From NCBI RefSeq assembly GCF_000425065.1, contig NZ_AULB01000003.1, positions 186,001-250,000 on the forward strand: a stretch of DNA of 64,000 nucleotides, written 5' to 3'. Positions 42,237 through 50,004 of the stretch are shown here, piece by piece. How positions within the stretch are numbered: the stretch's first letter is position 1; every line of letters begins with the position of its first letter. Origin of the DNA: Actinomadura rifamycini DSM 43936. Lineage in GTDB: Bacteria > Actinomycetota > Actinomycetes > Streptosporangiales > Streptosporangiaceae. Made by a program: the position numbers and the translations under genes. A model generated the notes under the pieces. The model did not search any database, had not been told where the DNA came from, and saw only the letters and a program-made list of their open reading frames with translations.

Positions 42237-42238
42237 TG
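42225..42238. promoter_or_regulatory. Palindromic operator candidate for the ArsR-type regulator
   Basis: CATTATCGATAATG is a perfect 14-bp palindrome overlapping the MFS stop codon and located 14 bp before the regulator GTG. It is strikingly AT-rich for this genome. Position and symmetry fit autoregulation by the winged-helix protein encoded directly downstream. Confidence 0.6.
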
Positions 42239-42251
42239 ATAAAGTGCGTCC

Positions 42252-42845
42252 GTGAGCACATCGAAGGAGCGGTGGGAGGAGCTGGCGCTCCATCCGGTAC
42301 GGCTGCGGATCCTCCGCTCGGTCGCCGGCGGGCGCCGCACGACGCGGGAGATCGCCGCGCTGCTGCCGGACGTCCCGCAGGCGACCCTGTACCGGCACCT
42401 GGCCGCGCTCGCCAAGGGCGGCCTGCTGGAGGTGACCGAGGAGCGGCGGATCGGGCAGGAGCGCGTCTACACGATGCCGCCCGGCGGCGCGGTGCTCGGA
42501 CCCGAGGAGCTGGCCGCGGCGACCGCCGAGGACCACGGGCGGTACTTCACCGCGTTCGTCTCCAGCCTCCTCGCCGACTTCTCCCGCTACCTGGCGCGCG
42601 ACGAGATCGACCTCGTCGCCGACGGCGTCGGCTACCAGCAGGCCGTCCTGCACCTGGACGACGCGGAGTTCGCCGAGTTCGCGCGCGGCTTCGCCGAACT
42701 CGTCGGCCCGCTCACCGCGAACGAGCCGGGCGGGGGACGGACGCCGCGCCTGCTCGCGACCGTCCTCATGCCCGTCGCCCCGCCCGACGACCCTGCCGAG
42801 GAAGCGCCCGCCGGCGACCCCGGCGAGGCCCCCGACGACACCTGA
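42252..42845 (+). CDS. ArsR/HTH_20-type winged-helix regulator
   Basis: This 197-residue regulator has an N-terminal winged helix: HPVRLRILRSVAGGRRTTRE, then IAALLPDVPQATLYRHLAAL and a wing KGGLLEVTEERRIG (residues about 14-75). No metal-binding Cys is present, so it is not a classical arsenic sensor. A mixed helical region and an acidic Pro-rich C-terminus (DDPAEEAPAGDPGEAPDDT) follow. It heads a same-strand series with a PH-like gene, an ABC ATPase and an ABC permease, which it probably regulates. GTG start; a 14-bp palindrome lies immediately upstream. Confidence 0.83.
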   Translation: MSTSKERWEELALHPVRLRILRSVAGGRRTTREIAALLPDVPQATLYRHLAALAKGGLLEVTEERRIGQERVYTMPPGGAVLGPEELAAATAEDHGRYFTAFVSSLLADFSRYLARDEIDLVADGVGYQQAVLHLDDAEFAEFARGFAELVGPLTANEPGGGRTPRLLATVLMPVAPPDDPAEEAPAGDPGEAPDDT

Positions 42846-42883
42846 CGGCCCGGACCCCGGGCCGCGACGAGAAAGGCGATGAC

Positions 42884-43264
42884 ATGGCCGAAGTGAAGGT
42901 CGCCCGCGACCGCATCGACATCGAGTTCGGCAGGTGGGAACGCACCTGGACGGGCCGCGGCCGGGTCACCGTCCCGCTCGCCGCCGTCGACGGCGCCGCG
43001 TGCGTCGACCGGCCGCTGCGCGTCCCGCGCGGTACCCGGCGCGGCTGCCACGTCTCCGGCGTGGCGAAGATCGGCGTCTGGGGGCTCGTGCGCGGCCCGC
43101 GCCGGCTCGTGGCGGTGCGGCGCGGACGCCCCGGCCTGCACCTGACGCTGAACCGGGAGCTCGCCGGGGACGACTTCGACGAGATCGTCGTCTCCCACCG
43201 GGACGCGGCGGGGCTCACCCGGCGCATCCACCGCGCCGCCGCGGACCGCCGGGGCCGGACGTGA
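42884..43264 (+). CDS. Small PH-like domain protein of unknown function
   Basis: This 126-residue, beta-rich, strongly basic protein (RDRIDIEFGRWERTWTGRGR, then VPLAAVDGAACVDRPLR, GVWGLVRGPRRLVAVRRGRP, FDEIVVSHRDAAGLTRRIH) resembles the bacterial PH-like fold by strand order. No catalytic motif, signal peptide or transmembrane segment. It begins 38 bp after the ArsR-type gene, with GAAAGG 6 bases before ATG, and its stop overlaps the ABC ATPase GTG by 4 bp, so it is translated with the transporter. It may act as an accessory factor of that transporter (inference). Confidence 0.7.
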   Translation: MAEVKVARDRIDIEFGRWERTWTGRGRVTVPLAAVDGAACVDRPLRVPRGTRRGCHVSGVAKIGVWGLVRGPRRLVAVRRGRPGLHLTLNRELAGDDFDEIVVSHRDAAGLTRRIHRAAADRRGRT

Positions 43265-44208
43265 CGGGCCCGGACGCGACGAGCTCGGACGCGACCGGGC
43301 CGCGGATCGAGGTGTCCGGGCTGACCAAGCGGTTCGGCGACGTCGTGGCCGTGGACGGCGCCGGCTTCACCGTCGAGCCCGGCCGGGTCACCGGCTTCCT
43401 CGGTCCGAACGGCGCCGGGAAGACCACGACGATGCGGATGATCGTCGGGCTGGTGGCGCCGACGTCCGGGACGGCGACGGTCGGGGGGCGGCGCTACCGC
43501 GACATCCCGAACCCGTCGGCGACGGTCGGCGCGGTCTTCGACGCCTCGACGTTCCACCCGGCGCACACGGCGCGCGACCACCTGCGCGTGTACGCGGCGA
43601 TGGGCGGGCACCCGGACGGGCGCGTCGACGAGCTGCTCGGCGTCCTCGGGCTCGCCGCGGCGGCGGACCGCCGGACCGGCGGCTTCTCCACCGGCATGCG
43701 GCAGCGGCTGAACCTCGCGACCGCGCTGCTGGGCGACCCGCCGGTGCTGCTGCTCGACGAGCCCGGCAACGGCCTGGACCCGGAGGGCATGGCCTGGCTC
43801 CGGACGTTCCTGCGCCGCCTCGCGGGCGAGGGCCGCACGATCCTGTTCTCCAGCCACGCGCTCGGCGAGGTGCGGCAGATCGCCGACGACGTCGTGGTGA
43901 TCCGCGGCGGCCGGGTCGTGGCGGCCGGGGCGCTGGACGGCCTCGCGGGCGCGGCGCCCGCCGTCCTGGTCCGCTCGCCGGACGCGGCCGAGCTCGCGCG
44001 GACGCTCGTCCGGGAGGCGCCGCCCGGACGTCCCGTGCGCGCCGAACCGGCCGGGCCGGACGCGCCCGAGGAGCTGCGGGTGCACGGGCTGGACGCCGCG
44101 GGCGTCGCGGCCCTCGCCGCCGCGCACGGGCTGCGCGTCCACGGCCTGTCCACCGAGGAACTCGACCTGGAGCGGCTGTTCCTGGAACTCACCGGAGGGG
44201 CGCGATGA
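43261..44208 (+). CDS. ABC transporter ATP-binding protein
   Basis: This 315-residue ABC-2 type ATPase has Walker A LGPNGAGKTTTMRMIVGLVA, a Q-loop equivalent AVFDASTFHP, and the divergent signature GGFSTGMRQRLNLATALLG (FSTGM in place of LSGGQ, as in BcrA-like exporters). Walker B is VLLLDEPGNGLDPEG, and the His switch ILFSSHALGEV. The C-terminal about 80 residues (LVREAPPGRPVRAEPAGPDA) are the regulatory extension found in this branch. GTG start overlaps the upstream stop, and ATGA links it to the permease. It probably exports a peptide or lipid-like antibiotic or maintains the envelope; specificity is unknown. Confidence 0.93.
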   Translation: MTGPDATSSDATGPRIEVSGLTKRFGDVVAVDGAGFTVEPGRVTGFLGPNGAGKTTTMRMIVGLVAPTSGTATVGGRRYRDIPNPSATVGAVFDASTFHPAHTARDHLRVYAAMGGHPDGRVDELLGVLGLAAAADRRTGGFSTGMRQRLNLATALLGDPPVLLLDEPGNGLDPEGMAWLRTFLRRLAGEGRTILFSSHALGEVRQIADDVVVIRGGRVVAAGALDGLAGAAPAVLVRSPDAAELARTLVREAPPGRPVRAEPAGPDAPEELRVHGLDAAGVAALAAAHGLRVHGLSTEELDLERLFLELTGGAR

Positions 44209-45002
44209 GCCGGCTGGTCAAGGCGGAGTTCCGCAAGCTGCTCGCCACCCGGGTCTGGCTCGGGATCCTGCTGCTCGGCGGGCTCGCCGGGGGCGGGCTC
44301 GTCGGCGTGCTGACCGCCGTCGGCCCGGAGAACTTCGACCCGCCGATGCCGGGCCTGCACACCGAGGAGGGCGTCCGGTCGGTCCTGGGGATGCTCGGGT
44401 TCACCGCGCTCGTCCCGGCCGCGGTCGGCACGCTGGCGATGGCGTCGGAGTACCGGCACCGGACGGCCGACGCCACGTTCCTGTTCGCGCCGCGCCGCGG
44501 GCGGGTCCTCGCGGCGAAACTGCTGGTGCACGGCGCCGCCGGGGCCGGGTACGGGGCGGTGCTCGCGGGCACGGCCGCCGCCGCGTTCTTCGGCGTCGCC
44601 GCGGCGAAGGGCGTCGACCTGGGGCTGCCCGCCGGGACGATCCTCGCCCTGCTCGCCCGCATCGGCGTGGCGATGACGGTGTACACGCTGCTCGGCATCG
44701 GGATGGGCGCGCTGATCCCGAACCGGACGGCGGCGCTCGGCGTCGTCATCGGCTACCTGTACGCGGGCGAGACGCTGCTGATGATGGTGCCGGGCGTCCG
44801 GTGGCTCTACCCATGGCTGCCGGGCGGGGCGACCGCGGCGCTGACCGACTTCACCGCGGTCGCGGACGCCCTCTCGCAGCAGATGGCGACCGATCCCGTC
44901 CGACTGCTGCCGCCGGTGGCGGGCACGCTCGTCCTCCTCGGGTACGCGGCCCTCGCCGCGGCCGCCGCCGTCGCGGCGCCCCTGCGCCGCGACCTCACCT
45001 GA
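44205..45002 (+). CDS. ABC transporter permease
   Basis: This 265-residue BcrB/ABC-2-like permease has hydrophobic segments at ATRVWLGILLLGGLAGGGLV, MLGFTALVPAAVGTLAMASE, AAGAGYGAVLAGTAAAAFFG, GVAMTVYTLLGIGMGALIP, ALGVVIGYLYAGETLLMMV and VAGTLVLLGYAALAAAAAVA. The cytoplasmic EYRHRTADATFLFAPRRGRV between segments 2 and 3 is the expected coupling loop. ATGA overlap with the ATPase. It is the last gene of the operon before a strong hairpin terminator. Confidence 0.9.
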   Translation: MSRLVKAEFRKLLATRVWLGILLLGGLAGGGLVGVLTAVGPENFDPPMPGLHTEEGVRSVLGMLGFTALVPAAVGTLAMASEYRHRTADATFLFAPRRGRVLAAKLLVHGAAGAGYGAVLAGTAAAAFFGVAAAKGVDLGLPAGTILALLARIGVAMTVYTLLGIGMGALIPNRTAALGVVIGYLYAGETLLMMVPGVRWLYPWLPGGATAALTDFTAVADALSQQMATDPVRLLPPVAGTLVLLGYAALAAAAAVAAPLRRDLT

Positions 45003-45038
45003 CCCGGCCCCGGCCCCGGCACGGGGGCCGGGGCCGGG
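45003..45038. terminator. Bidirectional hairpin terminator
   Basis: The 15-bp arm 45003-45017 (CCCGGCCCCGGCCCC) is matched by the GGGGCCGGGGCCGGG arm ending at 45038, around a short GGCAC-containing loop. It lies right after the permease stop and 12 bp before the convergent sulfatase stop, so it can serve both strands. Confidence 0.75.
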
Positions 45039-45049
45039 CTGCCGGGCGG

Positions 45050-46330
45050 TCAGGCGATCAGGCCCGGGATGGTGCTCGGGGACGCCTCGCCGCCGGCGGC
45101 GCGCCGCGACTCGTCTGCGGCCCACTTGAACACGCCGGTCGCCATCAGCGACGGCTCGGCGGCGGCGCGGGCGGCGTACACCTCGGCGCGGGCCCCGTGC
45201 AGCGCGGCGTCCTGCGGGTCGGCCAGCACCGCCGTCTCGGCGAGGTGCGCGGCCAGCCGCAGGTCGCCGTCCGCGGCGGCGCGGCGGGCGGCGTCGGCGA
45301 CCTTCGCGGCGCCGCCCGCCAGGTCCGCGACGGCCCGCGCCACGGCGGCGTCCGGGGCGGGCTTGAGGTGCGCGGGGTTGCCGTCGTACCAGCCGCCGTA
45401 CATGCGCCACAGGTTCCGGACGATGAACTCCGGCTCGTCGTACTTCGCCTGCAGGTAGACGCGGTCGGCGAGGTGCGCGGGCGGCGTCACCGCGTGGACG
45501 ATCTCGTCGAGGCGGCGGCCTTCGTTGAGCAGGCCGAGCGTCTGGTCGACGATGCTCTCCAGCCACTCGGCGGTCTCCAGCAGCGCCTGCTCGATCCGGT
45601 CGGCGCCGAAGACGGGGGCGCCGTGCGACGGCATCATGATCTCGGCGCCGAGCGCGGCCATGCGGCGCAGCGCGTGCGCCCACTCGCGGGGGTAGCGCTG
45701 CACCTTCTGCGGGTTGCCGCAGTTGGGGGCGAGCCAGATGAACAGGTCGCCGGGCAGGAGCAGCCGGTGCTCGGGGACGTACGCGACGGCGGCGTCGTCC
45801 GTCTCGCCCTTCGCGTGGAACAGCTCGAACGTGAGGTCGCCCCGGGTGACGGTCAGGGCGTCGCGGAACGTCACGTCCGGGTGCCGGTACTCGGTGGGCC
45901 AGCGCAGGCCCGGGATCTGGAACTGCCGCTGGTTGATCACCGCGTTGTACCCGGCGGTGAGGGCGTACCGGTCGAAGCGGTCCCGGACGTTCTCGTGCGC
46001 GACGACCTGGGCGCGCGGGCCGTCCTCGGCGTCGAACGGGGCCATGCCCATGACGTGGTCGACGTGGCCGTGCGAGTAGAACGCGAGGCTCAGCGGGTCG
46101 GACGTCCACTCGCGGATCCGGGCGTGCATCTTCCCGGCGTACGCCTCGTTGCCCGTGTCGAACAGGATCAGCTCGCCGCGCGTGCGGAACGCGATGACGT
46201 TGCCGAACCCGGGCTTCCAGCCGAGCCCGTCGGCGATGTCGATGACGCCCTTTCCGCCCATCCCGGTGTTGGCGATGCTGTCGTCGCTCTCGCCGGACCA
46301 CACCTTGTCGGCGTATTCCCTGATGTTCAT
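45050..46330 (-). CDS. MBL-fold alkyl/aryl sulfatase-like hydrolase
   Basis: This 426-residue metallo-beta-lactamase-fold enzyme resembles SdsA1/BDS1 alkylsulfatases. IANTGMGGKGVIDIADGLGW and FRTRGELILFDTGNEAYAGK form the N-terminal region. The metal-binding motif is FYSHGHVDHVMGM (HxHxDH, about 85-91), with further ligands in FELFHAKGETDDAAV (Glu) and MMPSHGAP (His). The C-terminal helical dimerisation region WLESIVDQTLGLLNEGRRLD and MYGGWYDGNPAHLKP are typical. It likely releases sulfate from a sulfated alkyl or other ester, giving carbon or sulfur. The start at 46330 has AAAGGA upstream and overlaps the MFS stop by ATGA. No signal peptide is visible, so it should act in the cytosol after uptake by the partner transporter. 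Confidence 0.85.
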   Translation of the reverse strand: MNIREYADKVWSGESDDSIANTGMGGKGVIDIADGLGWKPGFGNVIAFRTRGELILFDTGNEAYAGKMHARIREWTSDPLSLAFYSHGHVDHVMGMAPFDAEDGPRAQVVAHENVRDRFDRYALTAGYNAVINQRQFQIPGLRWPTEYRHPDVTFRDALTVTRGDLTFELFHAKGETDDAAVAYVPEHRLLLPGDLFIWLAPNCGNPQKVQRYPREWAHALRRMAALGAEIMMPSHGAPVFGADRIEQALLETAEWLESIVDQTLGLLNEGRRLDEIVHAVTPPAHLADRVYLQAKYDEPEFIVRNLWRMYGGWYDGNPAHLKPAPDAAVARAVADLAGGAAKVADAARRAAADGDLRLAAHLAETAVLADPQDAALHGARAEVYAARAAAEPSLMATGVFKWAADESRRAAGGEASPSTIPGLIA

Positions 46331-47646
46331 ATCTGTCCTTTCGTCAGTGCGCGGGAACCGCCGCCCGCGGGGCGCGCCGCGTCGAGCGCGGCGCGGTCGC
46401 GGGCGGGGCGCACGAAGGCGGCGGCCAGCAGACCGCCGACGATCATGAGTGCGGCGCCGAGGTCGAACGCGTGGCGGAAGCCGGCCTCGGCCGTCCCCGC
46501 GGCGTCCACGATCGCGCCGGTGAGCACCGGGCCGAGCGCCCCGGCGAGGGACGCCAGCGCGGTCACCGTGCCGAGGACCGCGCCGCGCTGCCGGACGGGC
46601 GCCAGCTCGGCCGCCGCGGCCTGCATCAGCCCGAAGAACGCGTTGCCGAACGTGTAGGCGACCATCAGCACCGCGACGAACGCCGCTCCCCCGCCCGACC
46701 GGGTGACCAGCAGCATCGCGGCGCCCGACAGGACGACCGCGGCGCCGCCGAGGTACCCGAGCGCCGCGCGGCTGGACCGTCCGGCACGCGTCATCCGGGT
46801 CGAGGCGTAGCCGATGGACAGCATCACGACGATGCCGACGACCTGCGTCGCCGCCGTGACGAGGCTCGCCCGCTCCAGCTCCATGCCGTGCACCCGCTGC
46901 AGGTACTGCGGCAGCCAGGTGACCGCGACCGCCATCGACCAGTACGCCGCGAAGCCCGCCGCGAGGCCGCCCAGGACGGTGCCGCAGGTGATCATCCGCA
47001 GGAACGGGAAGCGCGGGCCGTCCGCCGCCGCGCCGCGCGCGGAGTACCCGCCCTCGCCGCCCTTCGCCAGCCACAGCGCGACCCACAGCACCCCGAGCAG
47101 GCCGGTCACCAGGAACGCCGACCGCCAGCCGGCGCTCGTGATCAGCGCCGCCAGCGCCGGCGCGCCGAGCGCGACGCCGAACGCGCCGCCGGTCGCCAGC
47201 AGCGTGCTGGGCAGCGCCCGCTCCCGGTCGGGGAACCAGCTGAACGCGGTGTGGTTCGCCATCGCGAGCGCGGGGCCCTCGGCCATCCCGAGCGTCACCC
47301 GGGTGACCATCAGGGTGAGCAGGCCCGCCGCCGGCAGGGCGACCGCGAGCTGCGAGGCGCTCCACACCGCGACCAGGCCGACGAGCAGCCATCTGACGGG
47401 CAGCCGGTCGGCCAGGAACCCGACCGCGACGCCCGAGACGCTGAACAGCAGGAAGAACACGCTGCCGATCGAGCCGAACTCGGTGTCGGTCAGCCGGAGT
47501 TCCGCGCGGATGTGGTCGCCGGCGAGGCCCAGCACCGCCTTGTCCATGAAGTTGATCATCATGAACAGGACGAGCAGGACGACGACCGTCCACGCCCGGC
47601 GGGAACGCGACGCGTCGGGTTGCGGGGGTTTCGCGGTGGATGCCAT
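46327..47646 (-). CDS. MFS transporter (sulfatase-linked)
   Basis: This 439-residue, 12-helix MFS protein (ACS/anion-cation symporter-like) has RRAWTVVVLLVLFMMINFMD in helix 1, motif A as GFLADRLPVRWLLVGLVAVW, FSWFPDRERALPSTLLATGG, and LLVTRSGGGAAFVAVLMVAY. The start MASTAKPPQPDA at 47646 has GGAG 7 bases upstream; an earlier ATG would add 33 residues running through the promoter. It is the first gene of the MFS-sulfatase operon and probably imports the sulfated or esterified substrate. It is divergent from the PucR-type regulator, with a 14-bp palindrome about 90 bp upstream of this start. Confidence 0.9.
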   Translation of the reverse strand: MASTAKPPQPDASRSRRAWTVVVLLVLFMMINFMDKAVLGLAGDHIRAELRLTDTEFGSIGSVFFLLFSVSGVAVGFLADRLPVRWLLVGLVAVWSASQLAVALPAAGLLTLMVTRVTLGMAEGPALAMANHTAFSWFPDRERALPSTLLATGGAFGVALGAPALAALITSAGWRSAFLVTGLLGVLWVALWLAKGGEGGYSARGAAADGPRFPFLRMITCGTVLGGLAAGFAAYWSMAVAVTWLPQYLQRVHGMELERASLVTAATQVVGIVVMLSIGYASTRMTRAGRSSRAALGYLGGAAVVLSGAAMLLVTRSGGGAAFVAVLMVAYTFGNAFFGLMQAAAAELAPVRQRGAVLGTVTALASLAGALGPVLTGAIVDAAGTAEAGFRHAFDLGAALMIVGGLLAAAFVRPARDRAALDAARPAGGGSRALTKGQI

Positions 47647-47737
47647 GCGTGCTCCGTCCGTTCTGGTACGGATCACCCTTCCTCGCGGACGCGGGCCTCC
47701 ACAATCGGCGACCGTCCCTTGTTCACCCCGGGATCGC

Positions 47738-47751
47738 TGTGACATGTCACA
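47738..47751. promoter_or_regulatory. Perfect 14-bp palindrome in the MFS/PucR divergent region
   Basis: TGTGACATGTCACA is exactly symmetric and lies between the divergent MFS-sulfatase operon and the PucR-type regulator. Half-sites TGTGA and TCACA resemble Crp/FadR-type sequences, but the 4-bp spacing is shorter than a Crp site. It is the best candidate for the operator of this system. Confidence 0.5.
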
Positions 47752-48944
47752 ATCACGCTGAAGGGGGGCCGGTCATCGACGAGCGGGAGGCGCGGCGCAT
47801 CGCGGCGGCGGTCGCGGCGCGCTGCGAGCCGAAGGTCAACCGGCTCGCGCGCGAACTGGCCGAGCGGCGGTTCGCCGCCATCCCCGACTACGCCGACCTG
47901 CCCGCGGACATGCGCGACCTCGAGATCGCCGCCACCGCCCGGTTCGCGATCCGCCAGTTCCTGGACCTGCTCGGCGGGACCCCCGCCGACCGCGACGACC
48001 GGCGCCTCTTCCTCGAGCGGGCCGCGCAGCGCGCCGAGGAGGGCGTCGGCCTGTCCACCCTCCTGTCGACGTACTACATCGGCGCCGAGCTGATCTGGGA
48101 CGCGCTCGTCGCCGAGGTGCGGCCCGCCGAGCGGGACGCGCTCCCGCTGCTGGCCCGCCTGCAGATCCGCGAGACCAACCGGGTCGTCGCCGCCGTCGCC
48201 GACGCCTACCAGGCGGCGCAGGCCGCCGTGCAGGACGAGCGCCGCGACGCCCTCCGCGAGATCGCGCGGGCCCTCGTCGCGGGCGAACCGGCGCGCGCCA
48301 CCGCCGAACGCTACGGCGTCCCGCTGCCCGACTCCTTCCTCGTGCTGAACCTGCCCCTGCCCGACCGCCCCGCCGGCGTCGCCGAGCGCCGCCTGCAGCG
48401 CCGCGTCCGCGCCGCCGTGGAGGGGTTCGCGGGCGGCGCGACCCTCACCCATCTCGACGGCCGCGGCGTCCACGTCCTGCTGCCCCTCCGCGCGGCCGAC
48501 CGGATGGACGAGCTCCGCCGCGCCCTCGGCCGCGCCGAGCCCGCCGCCGTCGGCGCGGCCCGCGCCCGCGCCGCCGACGTCCCCGGCGCGTCCGCGCGGG
48601 CCGCCCGCATCGCCCGGATCGCCCGCGCCACCGGGCGTCCGCCCGGCGTCTACGAGCTCGGCGACGTCCTGCTCGACTACCACCTGAGCGGCGCGCCGGA
48701 CGGCGGTCCCGCGCTCGCCGCGGTCCTCGACCCGCTCGACGGCCACCCGGAGCTCCTCGAGACCCTCCGCGCCTTCCTCGACCACGACCTCGACCGGCGC
48801 CGCACCGCCGCCGCGCTCGCCGTCCACCCGAACACCGTCGACAACCGCCTCGCCCGGACGTCCCGGCTGATCGGCGTCGCCCCCCGCACGACCCGCGGCA
48901 CCCTGCTGTGCGCGACGGCGCTCACCCTGCGCCGCCTCGGCTGA
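47739..48944 (+). CDS. PucR-family transcriptional regulator (start uncertain)
   Basis: This protein of about 400 residues has the N-terminal RsbR_N-like helical domain (ARRIAAAVAARCEPKVNRLA to YYIGAELIWDALVAEVRP), a central GGDEF-like/PucR linker domain (RYGVPLPDSFLVLNLPLPDR), and the C-terminal PucR HTH_30: ELLETLRAFLDHDLDRRRTA, then AALAVHPNTVDNRLARTSRL. Such proteins activate catabolic genes upon substrate. Start problem: the only near in-frame standard codon is GTG at 47739, inside the palindrome; an ATC at 47775 has a well-placed AAGGGGGG. The coding part from VIDEREARRI on is secure. It probably controls the divergent MFS-sulfatase operon. Confidence 0.8.
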   Translation: MTCHNHAEGGPVIDEREARRIAAAVAARCEPKVNRLARELAERRFAAIPDYADLPADMRDLEIAATARFAIRQFLDLLGGTPADRDDRRLFLERAAQRAEEGVGLSTLLSTYYIGAELIWDALVAEVRPAERDALPLLARLQIRETNRVVAAVADAYQAAQAAVQDERRDALREIARALVAGEPARATAERYGVPLPDSFLVLNLPLPDRPAGVAERRLQRRVRAAVEGFAGGATLTHLDGRGVHVLLPLRAADRMDELRRALGRAEPAAVGAARARAADVPGASARAARIARIARATGRPPGVYELGDVLLDYHLSGAPDGGPALAAVLDPLDGHPELLETLRAFLDHDLDRRRTAAALAVHPNTVDNRLARTSRLIGVAPRTTRGTLLCATALTLRRLG

Positions 48945-49152
48945 CCCCGCCCGCGGCGGGCGTTCCCGGCCGCTCCGCGTGCCCGCAGGGCAATGCGAAG
49001 GCAAAGTCTGGTGACGATCATGATTCCGCGCGCACACCCCGGTTTACGCGGGCATGACCCCAGGGTACTTAACGCAACGAGTTCGTGACAGTGAGTGAAC
49101 GAGCGGACCGCGGGGCGGCAAAGCCCCAGGTCCCGGACGAGAGGAGGCCGAG
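48945..49152. other. Intergenic leader region with hairpin, no gene seen
   Basis: This stretch follows the PucR-type gene and has no plausible CDS. It contains AT-richer pieces (near 49030-49085, GGTACTTAACGCAACGAG) that could be a plus-strand promoter, and a small hairpin GGGGC-GGCAAA-GCCCC near 49116-49131. A strong ribosome-site-like GAGAGGAGG is at 49140. Together it looks like the leader of something transcribed rightward. Confidence 0.4.
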
Positions 49153-49893
49153 ATGCGACGCACCGCGGGTGGCGGCCTCACCGGCGCGGCCGAGGGCGTC
49201 CCCGGCACGTCCCGGCCCGGCGCGCGGCGTCCCCCGACGCCGGCCGCGGACGCCGTGCACGGCGGCACACCTCGGGCCCTCGGCCGCACCGGACCGTCCC
49301 GTTCCCCGTCCTGCGGGCACCCCGCCCAACACCGGACGCCGGCGCCGCACGCCCCCGCGGCACCGGTGCTCCCCCGCGGCCGGGTCGGCGGCGCCGTGCC
49401 GGACGCCGCCGGCCCGGACCGCCCACCACCGGGCGCCCCCGCGGGGCCGCGCCCGTCCCGGCACGGTCCCGCGCCGGTCCGATCGCCGCCCCGGCGCCGC
49501 CGCCCGGCGCGGGCGGGCCCGCGGTCCGGCGGGAGCCCGGCTCCCACGGTCGTCCCGACCCCCGGCCCGCGAGCCCGCGGCCGAGCGGCGGCCCGCGCTC
49601 TCCCGACCACCGGGACCGCGCGCTCCGCCACCCGCGGCCCGCCCTCCCAGGGCCCGGCGGACGTGCGGCTCTCCCGGAACGAGAGCGCACGGCGGACCGA
49701 TCCCGCGGTCCACCGTCGACGTCCCCTCGGCGGCCGCCTTTCCCTCCGGCCGCCGGGGGCTCTCCCGAACATCACGCGGGTGTCGGCGCGGCACCCGCTC
49801 CCGTCCCGCCGCCCGGGTCCGCGCGACCCGGCGGTCCGCTCCCGAAAGGAGGTGGGCGCCCGGCTCCCAACCCGTCCGGCCATGCGCCGGTGA
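49153..49893 (+). CDS. Doubtful Pro/Arg/Ala-rich ORF of 246 codons
   Basis: ATG at 49153 follows GAGAGGAGG by 5 bases, an excellent ribosome site, and the frame has high third-position GC. However, the product is low complexity (Pro, Arg, Ala and Gly with few hydrophobics; e.g. RSPPRRRRPARAGPRSGGSP) and matches no family I recognise. Several other frames are also open here because the DNA is extremely GC-rich. It could be a disordered protein, a degraded gene or non-coding. The DNA from here to the 44-bp palindrome at 49961 otherwise holds nothing I can name. Confidence 0.25.
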   Translation: MRRTAGGGLTGAAEGVPGTSRPGARRPPTPAADAVHGGTPRALGRTGPSRSPSCGHPAQHRTPAPHAPAAPVLPRGRVGGAVPDAAGPDRPPPGAPAGPRPSRHGPAPVRSPPRRRRPARAGPRSGGSPAPTVVPTPGPRARGRAAARALPTTGTARSATRGPPSQGPADVRLSRNESARRTDPAVHRRRPLGGRLSLRPPGALPNITRVSARHPLPSRRPGPRDPAVRSRKEVGARLPTRPAMRR

Positions 49894-49960
49894 CCCGAAG
49901 GCGGCCGGCACTCCGTCCGACCCCCGTCTCGGCCGCCGCACGCAGTCAGGGATCGCTGCG

Positions 49961-50004
49961 GAGTCCGGGCCCGCGAGGTGCGCGCACCTCGCGGGCCCGG
50001 ACTC
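49961..50004 (-). terminator. Perfect 44-bp palindrome at the 3' end of the MarR-GNAT gene
   Basis: Positions 49961-49982 are the exact reverse complement of 49983-50004, with no mismatch. It overlaps the first two bases of the stop codon of the minus-strand MarR-GNAT gene (stop at 50003-50005). As RNA it would form a very stable hairpin and is most simply that gene's terminator. Confidence 0.65.

Noticed and set aside
47738..47751. A Crp binding site
   Set aside because: The TGTGA/TCACA half-sites are separated by 4 bp, not 6; it is kept only as an unnamed operator candidate.
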